Assembly (NCBI GenBank): GCA_017467565.1
Contig: JAFUSV010000121.1
Coordinates: forward strand, 1 to 35,046
Direction of reading: 5' to 3'
DNA: 35,046 bases
Origin: Prevotella sp.
GTDB lineage: Bacteria; Bacteroidota; Bacteroidia; Bacteroidales; Bacteroidaceae
Shown one piece after another: positions 1 to 7,806 of the stretch; within the stretch, counting starts at the first letter, position 1; each line of letters opens with the position of its first letter. The position numbers and the translations under genes were made by a program. The notes below the pieces were generated by a model. It ran no database searches. It saw only the letters and a list, made by a program, of their open reading frames with translations, and was not told the DNA's origin.

Positions 1-1029
1 GAGCAGAAGCTGGACCTCTTCACCCCCGACAAGCCGCGCGTCACCGAGAAGGTCAGCGTGGAGCTCGGTTCCGCCGAGCTCGACCAGAGGGTAGGGGAGA
101 CCGATGCCGCCAAGCTGCGCGAGGACCTGGAGCTGGTCGACGGCGTCTACCCTGAGTTCGACATCGAGACCTACCGCTCGGCCGAGGTGGCACCCGTCTT
201 CTTCGGTTCGGCACTCAACAACTTCGGTGTGCAGGAGCTGCTCAACTGCTTTGTGGAGATAGCCCCCAGCCCCCGTCCCACACAGGCCGAGGAGCGCATG
301 GTAGAACCCGAGGAGAAGAAGTTCACGGGATTCATCTTCAAGATTACGGCCAACATAGACCCCAACCACCGTTCGTGCATCGCCTTCTGCAAGGTGTGCA
401 GCGGCCGCTTCCAGCGCAACCAGCCCTATCTGCATGTGCGGCAGGGCAAGACGCTGCGCTTCACGTCGCCCACGCAGTTCATGGCCCAGCGCAAGTCTAC
501 CATCGAGGAAGCCTGGGCTGGCGACATCGTGGGTCTGCCCGATACGGGCGGCGTGTTCAAGATTGGCGACACGCTGACCGAGGGTGAGCAGCTGCACTTC
601 CGCGGACTGCCCTCGTTCTCGCCCGAGCTGTTCAAGTACATCGAGAACGACGACCCCATGAAGGCCAAGCAGCTGCAGAAGGGCATTGACCAGCTGATGG
701 ACGAGGGCGTGGCACAGCTGTTTGTCAACCAGTTCAACAACCGCAAGATTATCGGCACCGTGGGCCAGTTGCAGTTCGAGGTCATACAGTATCGTCTGGA
801 GAACGAGTACAACGCCCGTTGCCGCTGGGAGCCCGTGCACCTGTACAAGGCCTGCTGGATCAGCAGCGACGACGAGCAGGAACTGGAGTCATTCAAGAAG
901 CGCAAGTACCAGTACATGGCCAAGGACAAGGACGGACGCGACGTCTTCCTGGCCGACTCGGGCTATATGCTGTCGATGGCTCAGCAGGACTTTAAGCATA
1001 TTCAGTTCCATTTTACCAGCGAGTTCTGA
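1..1029 (+). CDS. prfC: Peptide chain release factor 3 (5' truncated by window)
   Basis: This is the C-terminal two thirds of RF3, the translational GTPase that removes RF1/RF2 from the ribosome after termination. The frame is open from base 1, so the start and the GTPase P-loop lie outside the window. A GTG at 58 is not the true start, because the protein continues upstream of it in the same frame. The visible part includes the end of the G domain, a domain-2 beta barrel (SGRFQRNQPYLHVRQGK, then FTSPTQFMAQ and GDIVGLPDTG) and the RF3 C-terminal domain (FRGLPSFSPELF, GTVGQLQFEV, VHLYKACWI). It ends LSMAQQDFKHIQFHFTSEF and TGA. The SPTQFMAQ and GQLQFEV segments distinguish RF3 from EF-G. A perfect hairpin follows at 1033-1070. 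Confidence 0.95.
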   Translation, partial: EQKLDLFTPDKPRVTEKVSVELGSAELDQRVGETDAAKLREDLELVDGVYPEFDIETYRSAEVAPVFFGSALNNFGVQELLNCFVEIAPSPRPTQAEERMVEPEEKKFTGFIFKITANIDPNHRSCIAFCKVCSGRFQRNQPYLHVRQGKTLRFTSPTQFMAQRKSTIEEAWAGDIVGLPDTGGVFKIGDTLTEGEQLHFRGLPSFSPELFKYIENDDPMKAKQLQKGIDQLMDEGVAQLFVNQFNNRKIIGTVGQLQFEVIQYRLENEYNARCRWEPVHLYKACWISSDDEQELESFKKRKYQYMAKDKDGRDVFLADSGYMLSMAQQDFKHIQFHFTSEF

Positions 1030-1032
1030 TGC

Positions 1033-1070
1033 TTTTCGGAGGTACCTCCGTACCCCCGTACCTCCGAAAA
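1033..1070. repeat. Perfect 13-bp inverted repeat after prfC
   Basis: TTTTCGGAGGTAC at 1033-1045 is repeated as its exact reverse complement at 1058-1070, around a 12-base loop rich in C. It lies 4 bases after the prfC stop and is followed by a run of A, not T. It therefore lacks the U tract of a normal rho-independent terminator on the + strand, but may still end or protect the prfC transcript. The loop also contains a partial copy of the arm (CTCCGTACC). Confidence 0.7.
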
Positions 1071-1118
1071 AAAACACCCCGCTGATAAAATAAATATGAC
1101 GATTCTTCGTTCTGAATA

Positions 1119-2618
1119 ATGATGGAAGTTGAAGAGAAACGAGAACATAGCTACAACCATGTACTAAAATATACCGGCATCTTTGGCGGCGTACAGGGCC
1201 TGAACATCCTCATAGGCCTGGTGCGCAATAAGATTATTGCCAAATTGCTCGGTCCTACGGGCATGGGACTGGCCTCGCTGTTCAATACTGCCGTCAACTT
1301 CATCTCGCAGACCACTAATCTCGGCATCTCCTTCAGCGCCATACGCCACGTGTCGGAGCTCTTCGATGAGGGCGACGAGGCGCGCATAGCCCATTTTGTG
1401 AAGGTGGTTCGCGGCTGGTGCCTGCTGACGGCCCTGTTCGGCATGCTAGTGTGCATCCTGCTGGGCCCCGTGCTCAGCGACCTGACCTTCTCGTGGGGCG
1501 ACCACACGCTCCATTTCGTGCTGTTGTCACCGGCCGTGGCCATGATGGCCATCACGGGTGGCGAGACAGCCATACTGAAGGGCGCCCGGCAGTTGCGCTC
1601 GCTGGCCTTCATTCAGCTGGCCAACGTCTTCCTGGCGCTGCTCATCTCCGTGCCGCTCTATTATTTCTTTGGATTTAAGGGCATCGTGCCCGTCATCATC
1701 CTGATGGCCTTTGCCAATATGATGCTGACCGTCTGGCACTCCTACCGCCTCTATCCGTTGCGGTTGGGAGGCGTGCAGGGCATTCTGGGCGAGGGTATGG
1801 AGATGATGCGCCTCGGTGTGGCCTTTGTCATGGCAGGCGTGCTGGGCAGCGGTGCAGAGATGTTCATACGCTCGTACCTCAACGTGCAGGGCGACCTTGG
1901 CATCGTGGGTCTGTACAATGCGGGCTTCATGCTCACGGTGACCTATGCCGGCATGGTCTTCTCGGCTATGGAGACCGACTATTTCCCGCGACTCTCGGCC
2001 GTCATGGGCGACAGGGGTCTGATGAACGAGACCGTCAACCGCCAGATAGAGGTGTCGGTACTGCTGGTGTCGCCCATGCTGGCCATGCTCATCGTCGGCC
2101 TGCCGGTCATCATTCCCATCCTGTTCTCTGACGACTTCTTGCCCGTGGTGTCCATGGCTCAGGTGGCCGTCTTCTCCATGTACCTCAAGGCCGTGTCGCT
2201 GCCTATATCCTACATGACGCTGGCACGGGGCGACTCCAAGGCCTACCTCATCATCGAGACGTTCTACGACCTGCTGCTCGTGGCGCTGGTCATCATTGGC
2301 TATCGGCTGCTGGGGCTCTACGGCACAGGTCTGGCCCTGTCGCTGTCCTATCTGGCCGAGACCCTCATCGTCTACCTCTTCTGCCATGTCCGCTACGGTT
2401 TCCGTCTGTCGGCCGGCGTGGTGCAGTGCCTGGCCATGCAGCTGCCCCTGGGCCTCTCGGTCTATATGTTGGTGTTTGTCAACAATACGGTCGTCTATTG
2501 GTTCATGGGGACCCTCATCTGCTTTGTCAGCCTGGCCATCTCTCTGTACGTGCTTCATCAGAAGACTTCGCTGTGGAATGCCCTGAAACGTAAATTCTTA
2601 GGTCGCCATGAACAGTAG
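1119..2618 (+). CDS. Polysaccharide flippase (Wzx / MOP superfamily)
   Basis: A 499-residue, strongly hydrophobic polytopic membrane protein with the look of an O-antigen translocase of the MOP (MATE/MviN/Wzx) superfamily. It starts with a short charged tail (MMEVEEKREHSYNHVLKYTG), then GGVQGLNILIGLVRNKIIAKLLGPTGMGLASLF, which is the typical first helices and the GPxGxG turn of bacterial Wzx proteins. About 12-14 hydrophobic segments follow, and the chain ends in a basic tail. Such proteins move undecaprenyl-linked oligosaccharide units across the inner membrane. The last 11 bases overlap the next gene, a GT2 glycosyltransferase, so the two are surely co-transcribed. No clear TAnnTTTG box was found in the 89-bp gap after prfC. 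The substrate cannot be told. Confidence 0.88.
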   Translation: MMEVEEKREHSYNHVLKYTGIFGGVQGLNILIGLVRNKIIAKLLGPTGMGLASLFNTAVNFISQTTNLGISFSAIRHVSELFDEGDEARIAHFVKVVRGWCLLTALFGMLVCILLGPVLSDLTFSWGDHTLHFVLLSPAVAMMAITGGETAILKGARQLRSLAFIQLANVFLALLISVPLYYFFGFKGIVPVIILMAFANMMLTVWHSYRLYPLRLGGVQGILGEGMEMMRLGVAFVMAGVLGSGAEMFIRSYLNVQGDLGIVGLYNAGFMLTVTYAGMVFSAMETDYFPRLSAVMGDRGLMNETVNRQIEVSVLLVSPMLAMLIVGLPVIIPILFSDDFLPVVSMAQVAVFSMYLKAVSLPISYMTLARGDSKAYLIIETFYDLLLVALVIIGYRLLGLYGTGLALSLSYLAETLIVYLFCHVRYGFRLSAGVVQCLAMQLPLGLSVYMLVFVNNTVVYWFMGTLICFVSLAISLYVLHQKTSLWNALKRKFLGRHEQ

Positions 2619-3606
2619 TCCCCTGGTGTCGGTGCTCGTGCCTGTGTACAATGCTGCGCCCTTCCTGCCGCAATGTCTCGACTCGTTGCTGAGCCAGACG
2701 CTACACGACGTGCAGGTGGTCTGTGTCGACGATGCCTCTACCGACAGCTCGCTCTCTGTGCTGCGCGACTATAGTCAGCGCGACGCACGCGTCGAGGTGA
2801 TCCATCTGGATAAGAACGTGGGACTGGCCAAGGCCCGCAATGCTGCCCTGGCACAGGCACGCGGACAGTACGTCTGCATGGTCGATGCCGACGACTGGCT
2901 GTCGGCCGACGCGCTGCAGCAGGCTGTCGATGTCTTTGCAGCCCATCCCGCTACGGGGTGTGTGCTCTTCCGCCTGCTCATGGTCTATGGCGAGGGGCAG
3001 CAGCGTGAGGAGAAGGACTATCCCTGCCGCACGTTCACGGTGTTGACGGGCGACGAAGCATGCCTGCTGAGCCTCGACTGGCAGATACACGGACTCTACA
3101 TGGTCAGGGCCGATATACAGCGGCGCTATCCCTACGACGACACCTGTCGCGTGTACAGCGACGAGAATACCACGCGCGTCCATTTTGCGGCGTCGGCCGA
3201 GGTGCGTTGCTGCAGCGGCATCTATTATTACCGCCAGCATGGGCAGTCGGTCACTCATCGCGTGTCGGTCAGCCGCTTCGACCGTCTGAGGGCCTTCGAG
3301 AGCCTGCTGCGTCAGTTGGCGCCGCTGCGTGTGGCCGACAGGGCCGTGCCCTTTGTCACCAACCAGCTGTGGCTCAGCGTCGTTGACCTGTTCTATTTCC
3401 TCTATCAGCACGGGCGCGAGCTGTCGCCAGAAGAACGCCGTTGGGGACTGGGCGAGCTGCACCGTGTGTGGCTTTCGGTCGATGTGTCGTTGTTTGACAA
3501 AACAAAGACGAGCAAGTTCGGTTACCGACATTGCCCGTCTTGGTGGCTCTTCCGCCTGCAGGAGTGGCTCTATTTCACCCTCCGCAAGCTAATTCGCAGA
3601 GAATGA
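2608..3606 (+). CDS. Family 2 glycosyltransferase
   Basis: A 332-residue GT-A-fold glycosyltransferase. The N-terminus reads LVSVLVPVYNAAPFLPQCLDSLLSQT, followed by VVCVDDASTDSS, LAKARNAALAQARGQYV and the metal-binding VDADDWL at about residues 91-97, the usual order for GT2. The C-terminal part (about 200-332) carries VYSDENTTRVHFAA, which matches the acceptor-side ED/EN motif, and then a poorly conserved region. It probably adds a sugar from a nucleotide sugar to a lipid-linked glycan at the inner face of the membrane. The ATG lies inside the end of the flippase gene, suggesting translational coupling. The substrate is unknown. Confidence 0.92.
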   Translation: MNSSPLVSVLVPVYNAAPFLPQCLDSLLSQTLHDVQVVCVDDASTDSSLSVLRDYSQRDARVEVIHLDKNVGLAKARNAALAQARGQYVCMVDADDWLSADALQQAVDVFAAHPATGCVLFRLLMVYGEGQQREEKDYPCRTFTVLTGDEACLLSLDWQIHGLYMVRADIQRRYPYDDTCRVYSDENTTRVHFAASAEVRCCSGIYYYRQHGQSVTHRVSVSRFDRLRAFESLLRQLAPLRVADRAVPFVTNQLWLSVVDLFYFLYQHGRELSPEERRWGLGELHRVWLSVDVSLFDKTKTSKFGYRHCPSWWLFRLQEWLYFTLRKLIRRE

Positions 3607-3657
3607 CCTCCCTTCACACTCCTCACTCCTCCCTTCACACTCCTCCCTTCACCCTCC
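3607..3657. repeat. Pyrimidine-rich tandem repeat between convergent genes
   Basis: The 58-bp gap between the GT2 gene (+) and the DUF4301 gene (-) consists of imperfect copies of CTCCCTTCACACTC and shorter pieces (CTCACTC, CTCCCTTCACC). No hairpin terminator is visible in it. Similar low-complexity CT/A repeats occur at other gene junctions of this window. Confidence 0.7.
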
Positions 3658-3664
3658 ACGAAAA

Positions 3665-5164
3665 TCACTGATGCTGTTCGCGCAGCAGGTCGTTGACGGT
3701 CTTCACCGGATTGAAGGTGTCTAAGGGTACCTCGACGAAGATGGTCGACCAGTCGCTCATGGCTCCGTTCCACAGGCCGGGCAGCTCCAGGGCCTTCAGC
3801 TCCTTGCCGCCTTTCGACTTCGACGATATGAAGCCCGTGGTCTTGTCCACAAAGTCGGGCAGACGGAAGGCACGGCCCTGATAGTCGCGCACGGCACATA
3901 CCAGGTCGACGGGGTTGAAGTGCGTGCCCTGGGTGAACATCTTCATGTATTCGGCATTGTTAGTGTCTATCTGCGAGCTCTCCAGTATCTGCAGCGACAC
4001 CGTGCCGTCCTGGTTGTACGTCAGGAACGGACCGCCGCCAGGCTCACCCACATTCTTCACCACGCCGCACACGCGCATGGGGCGGTTCAGCTTGCGGCGC
4101 AGGTAGTCGGCATCCACCTTCTGACCCTTGGGACGCACGCAGAGGCACAGCTCCACGAAGCGGGCCATCTCGTCCAACTGCTCGTCGGTAGCCCCCTTGT
4201 CCAACTGTCGCAGGTACTCGAAGGCCTGCTTTTGCACGCTGACCAGCACGCCGGCAATGATCTGTTTCCACTCCGTCGTCTCAGCCTTCAGACGGTCGGG
4301 CACCACGTTGTCGATGTTCTTGATGAAGATGACGTCGGCGTCTATCTCGTTCAGGTTCTCTATCAGCGCACCATGACCGCCCGGACGGAACAGCAGCGTG
4401 CCGTCGTCGTTGCGGAACGGCGTGTTGTCGGGATTGGCAGCGATGGTGTCGGTCGACGGCTTCTGTTCAGAGAACGTGATGTCGTACTTGATGCCGTACT
4501 TCCTGGCATACATGTCAGCCTTGTCGGCCACCTTCTGACGGAAGAATCCCATGTGCTCGTGCGACACGGTGAAGTGCACGTGAGCCTCGCCGTTAGAGGC
4601 GGCATAGAGGGCGCCCTCCACCAAGTGCTCCTCCATCGGCGTGCGTGCTCCCTCGTCATAGCGGTGGAACAGCAGCATGCCCTTGGGCAGCTGTCCGTAG
4701 TTCAGTCCCTCGGCCTTCAGCATGTTGGCAGCCACAGCCTTGTAGCAGCCCTGGGCCATCAGTGCGTCGATGCCCTTGCCCTCGTTCTTCAGGCAGGCCT
4801 CGTCGAGCGCGTCGAAGAAGGCGAAGCGGTGTATCTCGTCGAAGAATTTCTTCTCGAAGTCCGTTGTCGGCACGTCGTAGGGTGCGTCGACAAAGGCGAA
4901 CATATTCTTGAACATACGGCTGGCAGCGCCGCTGGCCGGCACGAACTTCACCACGCGGTGACCCTCGGCCTTGTACTGCTCCCATGCCTTCACGTACTCG
5001 CGGCGTTCCTCCTCGCCGGGTGCCACGATGCCATTGCCCACGGCAGCAGCTGCTTCGAGGCGCAGGAAGGGGAATCCCGTTTCAAACTGTTTCAGTTGCG
5101 TTTCTATCTGCTCTTTGCTGATACCACGCTGTGCGATTTGTTTCAGGTCTTGTTCATTCAGCAT
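3665..5164 (-). CDS. DUF4301 family protein, possible nucleotidyltransferase fold
   Basis: A 499-residue soluble protein without signal peptide or membrane segments. It matches the DUF4301 family of Bacteroidota in length and in its opening (MLNEQDLKQIAQRGIS); the function of the family is not established to my knowledge. Two stretches resemble UDP-sugar pyrophosphorylases of the GT-A fold. FVPASGAASRMFKN at 74-87 looks like the PAAGxGTRL nucleotide loop, and FRPGGHGALIENL (259-271) followed by DVIFIKNIDNVVPD (277-290) looks like the PGGxG and vxNvDN elements. It is transcribed on its own from a TAnnTTTG box at 5208-5215. It converges with the flippase/glycosyltransferase pair, which fits but does not prove a link to sugar nucleotides. 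Confidence 0.85.
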   Translation of the reverse strand: MLNEQDLKQIAQRGISKEQIETQLKQFETGFPFLRLEAAAAVGNGIVAPGEEERREYVKAWEQYKAEGHRVVKFVPASGAASRMFKNMFAFVDAPYDVPTTDFEKKFFDEIHRFAFFDALDEACLKNEGKGIDALMAQGCYKAVAANMLKAEGLNYGQLPKGMLLFHRYDEGARTPMEEHLVEGALYAASNGEAHVHFTVSHEHMGFFRQKVADKADMYARKYGIKYDITFSEQKPSTDTIAANPDNTPFRNDDGTLLFRPGGHGALIENLNEIDADVIFIKNIDNVVPDRLKAETTEWKQIIAGVLVSVQKQAFEYLRQLDKGATDEQLDEMARFVELCLCVRPKGQKVDADYLRRKLNRPMRVCGVVKNVGEPGGGPFLTYNQDGTVSLQILESSQIDTNNAEYMKMFTQGTHFNPVDLVCAVRDYQGRAFRLPDFVDKTTGFISSKSKGGKELKALELPGLWNGAMSDWSTIFVEVPLDTFNPVKTVNDLLREQHQ

Positions 5165-5207
5165 AGCTGTAACATTGTTTTAAGTGTGATACATATAATA
5201 CTGACTA

Positions 5208-5215
5208 CAAAGGTA
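5208..5215 (-). promoter_or_regulatory. -7 box of the DUF4301 gene
   Basis: The minus strand reads TACCTTTG, a full match to the Bacteroidota TAnnTTTG consensus, 44 bp upstream of the DUF4301 start codon. No TTG is present at the usual 20-bp distance. Confidence 0.65.
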
Positions 5216-5276
5216 CAATAAAACTTGAACCCGCGCGTAGCTCCCCGTACCCTTTTTTCTCTCCTTTAGTCTTTTT

Positions 5277-5284
5277 TAACTTTG
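5277..5284 (+). promoter_or_regulatory. Orphan -7 box facing the repeat region
   Basis: TAACTTTG on the + strand, preceded by a T-rich stretch but no TTG at 20 bp. The only reading frame just downstream is a 31-codon one (ATG 5290, stop 5383-5385) that runs into a repeat and has no recognisable product. It could serve a small RNA or be a chance match. Confidence 0.3.
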
Positions 5285-5349
5285 GGGCAATGCTGAATAG
5301 AGTGGGTTATAGCGCAAGTAATCTAACGCAGCTGCTCCCCTCCCATTAT

Positions 5350-5577
5350 CCGCAGGTACTCCCCTCCCATGTAGGGGAGGGGTAGGGGTGGGGTCAGTAT
5401 CTTCCCATGTCAGTCTCTTGTTGGAAAGTGAAGTCAGTCACCCCACCCCTGCCCCTCCCCTACAAGGGAGGGGAGCTGCTGCCGCATAAAAAAGCCCTCT
5501 CCCATGTAGGGGACGTGGTCTGTCCGTAGGTACTCCGCTCCCAGGTAGGCGAGGGGCAGGGGTGGGGTCAGTATCTT
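5350..5577. repeat. Three copies of a G-rich intergenic repeat
   Basis: A 54-bp element at 5350-5403 recurs at 5524-5577 with about five mismatches; both contain GGGGTGGGGTCAGTATCTT. A third, inverted copy of its core lies at about 5440-5475 (CCCCACCCCTGCCCCTCCCC on the + strand). Each core has a small internal palindrome (CTCCCCTCCC ... GGGGAGGGG). These elements fill most of the gene-free stretch 5216-5718, in which I see no convincing coding sequence. Confidence 0.8.
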
Positions 5578-5586
5578 TTGCGTCAC

Positions 5587-5689
5587 TTTGGACGGCGCAA
5601 ACTCTGGGTTTGGACGGCGCAAACCTTGGGTTTGGACGGCGCAAACCTCCACTTTGGACGGCGCAAACCTTAGGTTTGGACGGCGCAAA
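5587..5689. repeat. Five-unit 22-bp tandem array
   Basis: The 16-base unit TTTGGACGGCGCAAAC occurs at 5587, 5609, 5631, 5653 and 5675 (the last lacks its final C), always exactly 22 bp apart, with 6-base variable spacers TCTGGG, CTTGGG, CTCCAC and CTTAGG. Each unit has complementary ends, TTTG and CAAA. The array begins 30 bp after the stop codon of the barrel gene on the minus strand. Because 22 is not a multiple of 3, any translation cycles through three frames, so the apparent peptides here are shadows. Confidence 0.93.
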
Positions 5690-5718
5690 GTGGGGGTAGT
5701 CTGTTTCTGCACTCCATT

Positions 5719-7746
5719 TCACCTCCCCTGCAAGATGCCGGCATCCTGATCCTGATGGTTGATGGTGCGATGGATGGGACGGTACTTGCGGCCGGAGGTG
5801 ATGTGCCACGACAGGGTGAGCGTCAGCATGTTGCCCTGGTCGCTGCTGCGCATGGACACCTCTTTATATATATGGCGGTTGAGAACTTCGGTCTGGTGGC
5901 TCAGCGGATGGGCACTGAAGGGGTGCTGGGCATAGAGCGAGAGGGTGAGGTGCTTGGTCTGGTAGGAGGCGGCCAGCGTCCATGCGGCAGGCTGATGACC
6001 ACGGTGCTCGCCCTCCATGAAGTGCCACCCGTTGTCGGCGTATGCCGTGAGCGTCCAGCGGCCGAGATAGGCCTCCAGGCTGATGCCCCCATTGAAGGAC
6101 GTGTAGGTGTGGCGGTAGTCGTCGGTGAAGTTGAAGAAGCGGAACAGGCCGCCGTAGAGGGTCGCCGAGAGGCGCTCGGGGATGATGTCCCACTGGTTGT
6201 AGCCCTGTATGAAGAAGAAGCTGCACTCGTTGTCGGCATTGGTCTGGGTCTTGTAGAAGTGACGGCCCTCGCGACGGTACTGCTCCATGTTGCAGTGGGC
6301 ATTCATGCGGTAGTAGCCCTGCAGCTCGGCGGTCAGTCGGGGGTTGGAGTAGGTGAGCCGCAGGTCGTGGCTGGTCACGCGGTTGGGGCGTATGTCGGGG
6401 TTGCCCACCAGGGTCTCCAGGGCGTTCTGCTTGATGCTGACGTCGTTGACCAGTGCTATCTGCGACACGTGCTGCGACACCTCGAAGTCGTACTTCAGCC
6501 TGAGCCCCACGGCCAGCGGGTAGGTGAGGGTGAACTTAGGGCGGAAGAGCCAGAAGCGGTAGCGATGGTCGGCCTGACGATAGTAGTAGTTGCTGGCTCC
6601 CAGACCTGCCATGTAGCCGAGGTGTCCGAGCTGTCCCTTCAGTTGTGTGAACAGGTAGACGTCCGACGAGCGGATGTCGTTGACGGCCTCTGTGCTGCCC
6701 GCATACTCGTTGTGTATGTACTTCTGGTAGTACCGCAGGCCGCCCGAGAGGTTGAAGGGCTTCAGCTGGTTCTCGTAGATGGCTTCGGCATAGAGCGAGG
6801 CCGTCCGTCCGTCTATGGTGTAGTCATAGCGTCCGCCCTCGTTGTACTCGGCATAGCTGTCGGTCTTGATGTAGGTGCCCACGGCATTGGCTGTCAGCGA
6901 CTGGCTGCTGCCGAGGCGGCGGTGGAAGTAGAGGTCGATGGCGGGCGATGCACTCCTGGATGAAGAGTGGTCGTCGTAGACCGTGCCGTCAGCGTCCATC
7001 CGTGTGTACTGCCGATGTGGGCTGATGTCGCGTCGACCGCTCAGCTTGGCCTGTAGCACGTAGGTGGAATCGCTCAGGTTGTAGGTCAGCTGCGCCTTGT
7101 GGGCGAGCCGCTTGTCCTGCCCCTCCAGTTGTCGTCGGTGTATGGTGACGATGTCTCCGTCCTCCATCTGATAGCGTGCGCGTTCGTCAAGCTCCGTCCC
7201 TTTGAAGTTCTGATAGTCGAGGGTGTAGCTGATGCCGAGTTCGCTATTACCCCTGTTGTACTTGGTAAACAGGTTCTCCGTCCCGTTCACGGTTGTCAGT
7301 GTGTTGGTCAGGTCGGCCCCTGCGACGTAGCCGTCGGTAGCCCTCTTCACCACGATGTTGATGACATAGGCCGTGCCTTCGCCGTAGCGCACGCCGGGAT
7401 TGTCGATGTACTCGATGTGCCTGACGGCCTTGACATCCAGTGCCATCAGGTCTTCCTGCGAGGCAGCGATGTCGTTGATACGTACCTGCACGCCGCCCAG
7501 GTTGGACAGTGGCGTGATGGTGTGCATGACGGGGTCGACGCGCAGCTGGGGCAGCGTCAGCCTGGACAGCAGCATGTAGCCGTTGGCGGCACTCTCCAGT
7601 TGCTGGCGGGTGGGGTATATCCTTTTGCCCTCGGTGCGCTCAGCGGTCTTGGCTCCCTTGACCGTCACCTCTCCTAATTCCACTTCCTGCTGGGCCTCGG
7701 CCTGCAGTGTCGTTGCCAGTAGGCACAGAAACAATAATCTCTTCAT
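5719..7746 (-). CDS. TonB-receptor-like outer membrane beta-barrel protein
   Basis: A 675-residue protein with a signal peptide (MKRLLFLCLLATTLQAEAQ). It continues VELGEVTVKGAK and a plug-like region to about 150, containing YPTRQQLESAANGYMLLSRL, GGVQVRINDI and VRHIEYIDNPGVRYGEG, the usual plug of SusC/TonB-dependent-type barrels. The rest is amphipathic strands with the motif LVGNPDIRPN, typical of OMP_b-brl_3 proteins. The N-terminal carboxypeptidase-D-like domain of many Bacteroidota receptors is missing. It probably lets an unknown ligand or signal through the outer membrane. It lies 100 bp downstream of a membrane-anchored winged-helix regulator. The gap carries a -7 box, a direct repeat and an inverted repeat that includes this start codon. 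Confidence 0.85.
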   Translation of the reverse strand: MKRLLFLCLLATTLQAEAQQEVELGEVTVKGAKTAERTEGKRIYPTRQQLESAANGYMLLSRLTLPQLRVDPVMHTITPLSNLGGVQVRINDIAASQEDLMALDVKAVRHIEYIDNPGVRYGEGTAYVINIVVKRATDGYVAGADLTNTLTTVNGTENLFTKYNRGNSELGISYTLDYQNFKGTELDERARYQMEDGDIVTIHRRQLEGQDKRLAHKAQLTYNLSDSTYVLQAKLSGRRDISPHRQYTRMDADGTVYDDHSSSRSASPAIDLYFHRRLGSSQSLTANAVGTYIKTDSYAEYNEGGRYDYTIDGRTASLYAEAIYENQLKPFNLSGGLRYYQKYIHNEYAGSTEAVNDIRSSDVYLFTQLKGQLGHLGYMAGLGASNYYYRQADHRYRFWLFRPKFTLTYPLAVGLRLKYDFEVSQHVSQIALVNDVSIKQNALETLVGNPDIRPNRVTSHDLRLTYSNPRLTAELQGYYRMNAHCNMEQYRREGRHFYKTQTNADNECSFFFIQGYNQWDIIPERLSATLYGGLFRFFNFTDDYRHTYTSFNGGISLEAYLGRWTLTAYADNGWHFMEGEHRGHQPAAWTLAASYQTKHLTLSLYAQHPFSAHPLSHQTEVLNRHIYKEVSMRSSDQGNMLTLTLSWHITSGRKYRPIHRTINHQDQDAGILQGR

Positions 7747-7786
7747 ACTCTCTGCTTGCTTTTTTGCTGCAAAAGTATGAAGAGAT
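7737..7786 (-). promoter_or_regulatory. 13-bp inverted repeat joining -7 box and start codon
   Basis: ATCTCTTCATACT at 7737-7749 is the exact reverse complement of AGTATGAAGAGAT at 7774-7786, with a 24-base loop. On the minus strand the first arm ends in TACT of the -7 box TACTTTTG, and the second arm holds the ATG and first codons of the barrel gene. A transcript coming from the upstream regulator gene would contain both arms and hide the AUG in a 13-bp stem. A transcript started at the local promoter (about 7764) would contain only the second arm and leave the AUG free. This role is inference; the repeat itself is directly visible. Confidence 0.75.
7770..7777 (-). promoter_or_regulatory. 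-7 box of the barrel gene
   Basis: The minus strand reads TACTTTTG, matching TAnnTTTG, 24 bp upstream of the start codon. No TTG sits at the -33 position, as expected for an activator-dependent promoter. Confidence 0.65.
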
Positions 7787-7806
7787 AGTCGGATAACCTA
7801 AAAAAC

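Noticed and set aside
1527..2558. Long open frame (343 codons) on the - strand
   Set aside because: It is antisense to the flippase and consists mostly of His, Gln and Asp, the mirror of hydrophobic codons.
3920..5221. Long open frame (433 codons) on the + strand
   Set aside because: It is antisense to the DUF4301 gene, has His/Val/Leu-rich composition typical of a shadow frame in GC-rich coding DNA, and lacks domain features.
5587..5689. CRISPR-like array of repeats and spacers
   Set aside because: The units are 16 bases with 6-base spacers, far too short for CRISPR, and no cas genes are present.
5434..5809. Two short open frames over the repeats on the - strand
   Set aside because: They translate the 22-bp array and G-rich elements. 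The repeating peptides cycle through three frames and show no sign of selection as protein.
5755..6963. Long open frame (402 codons) on the + strand
   Set aside because: It is antisense to the barrel gene, with a Val/Gly/Ala-biased shadow composition.
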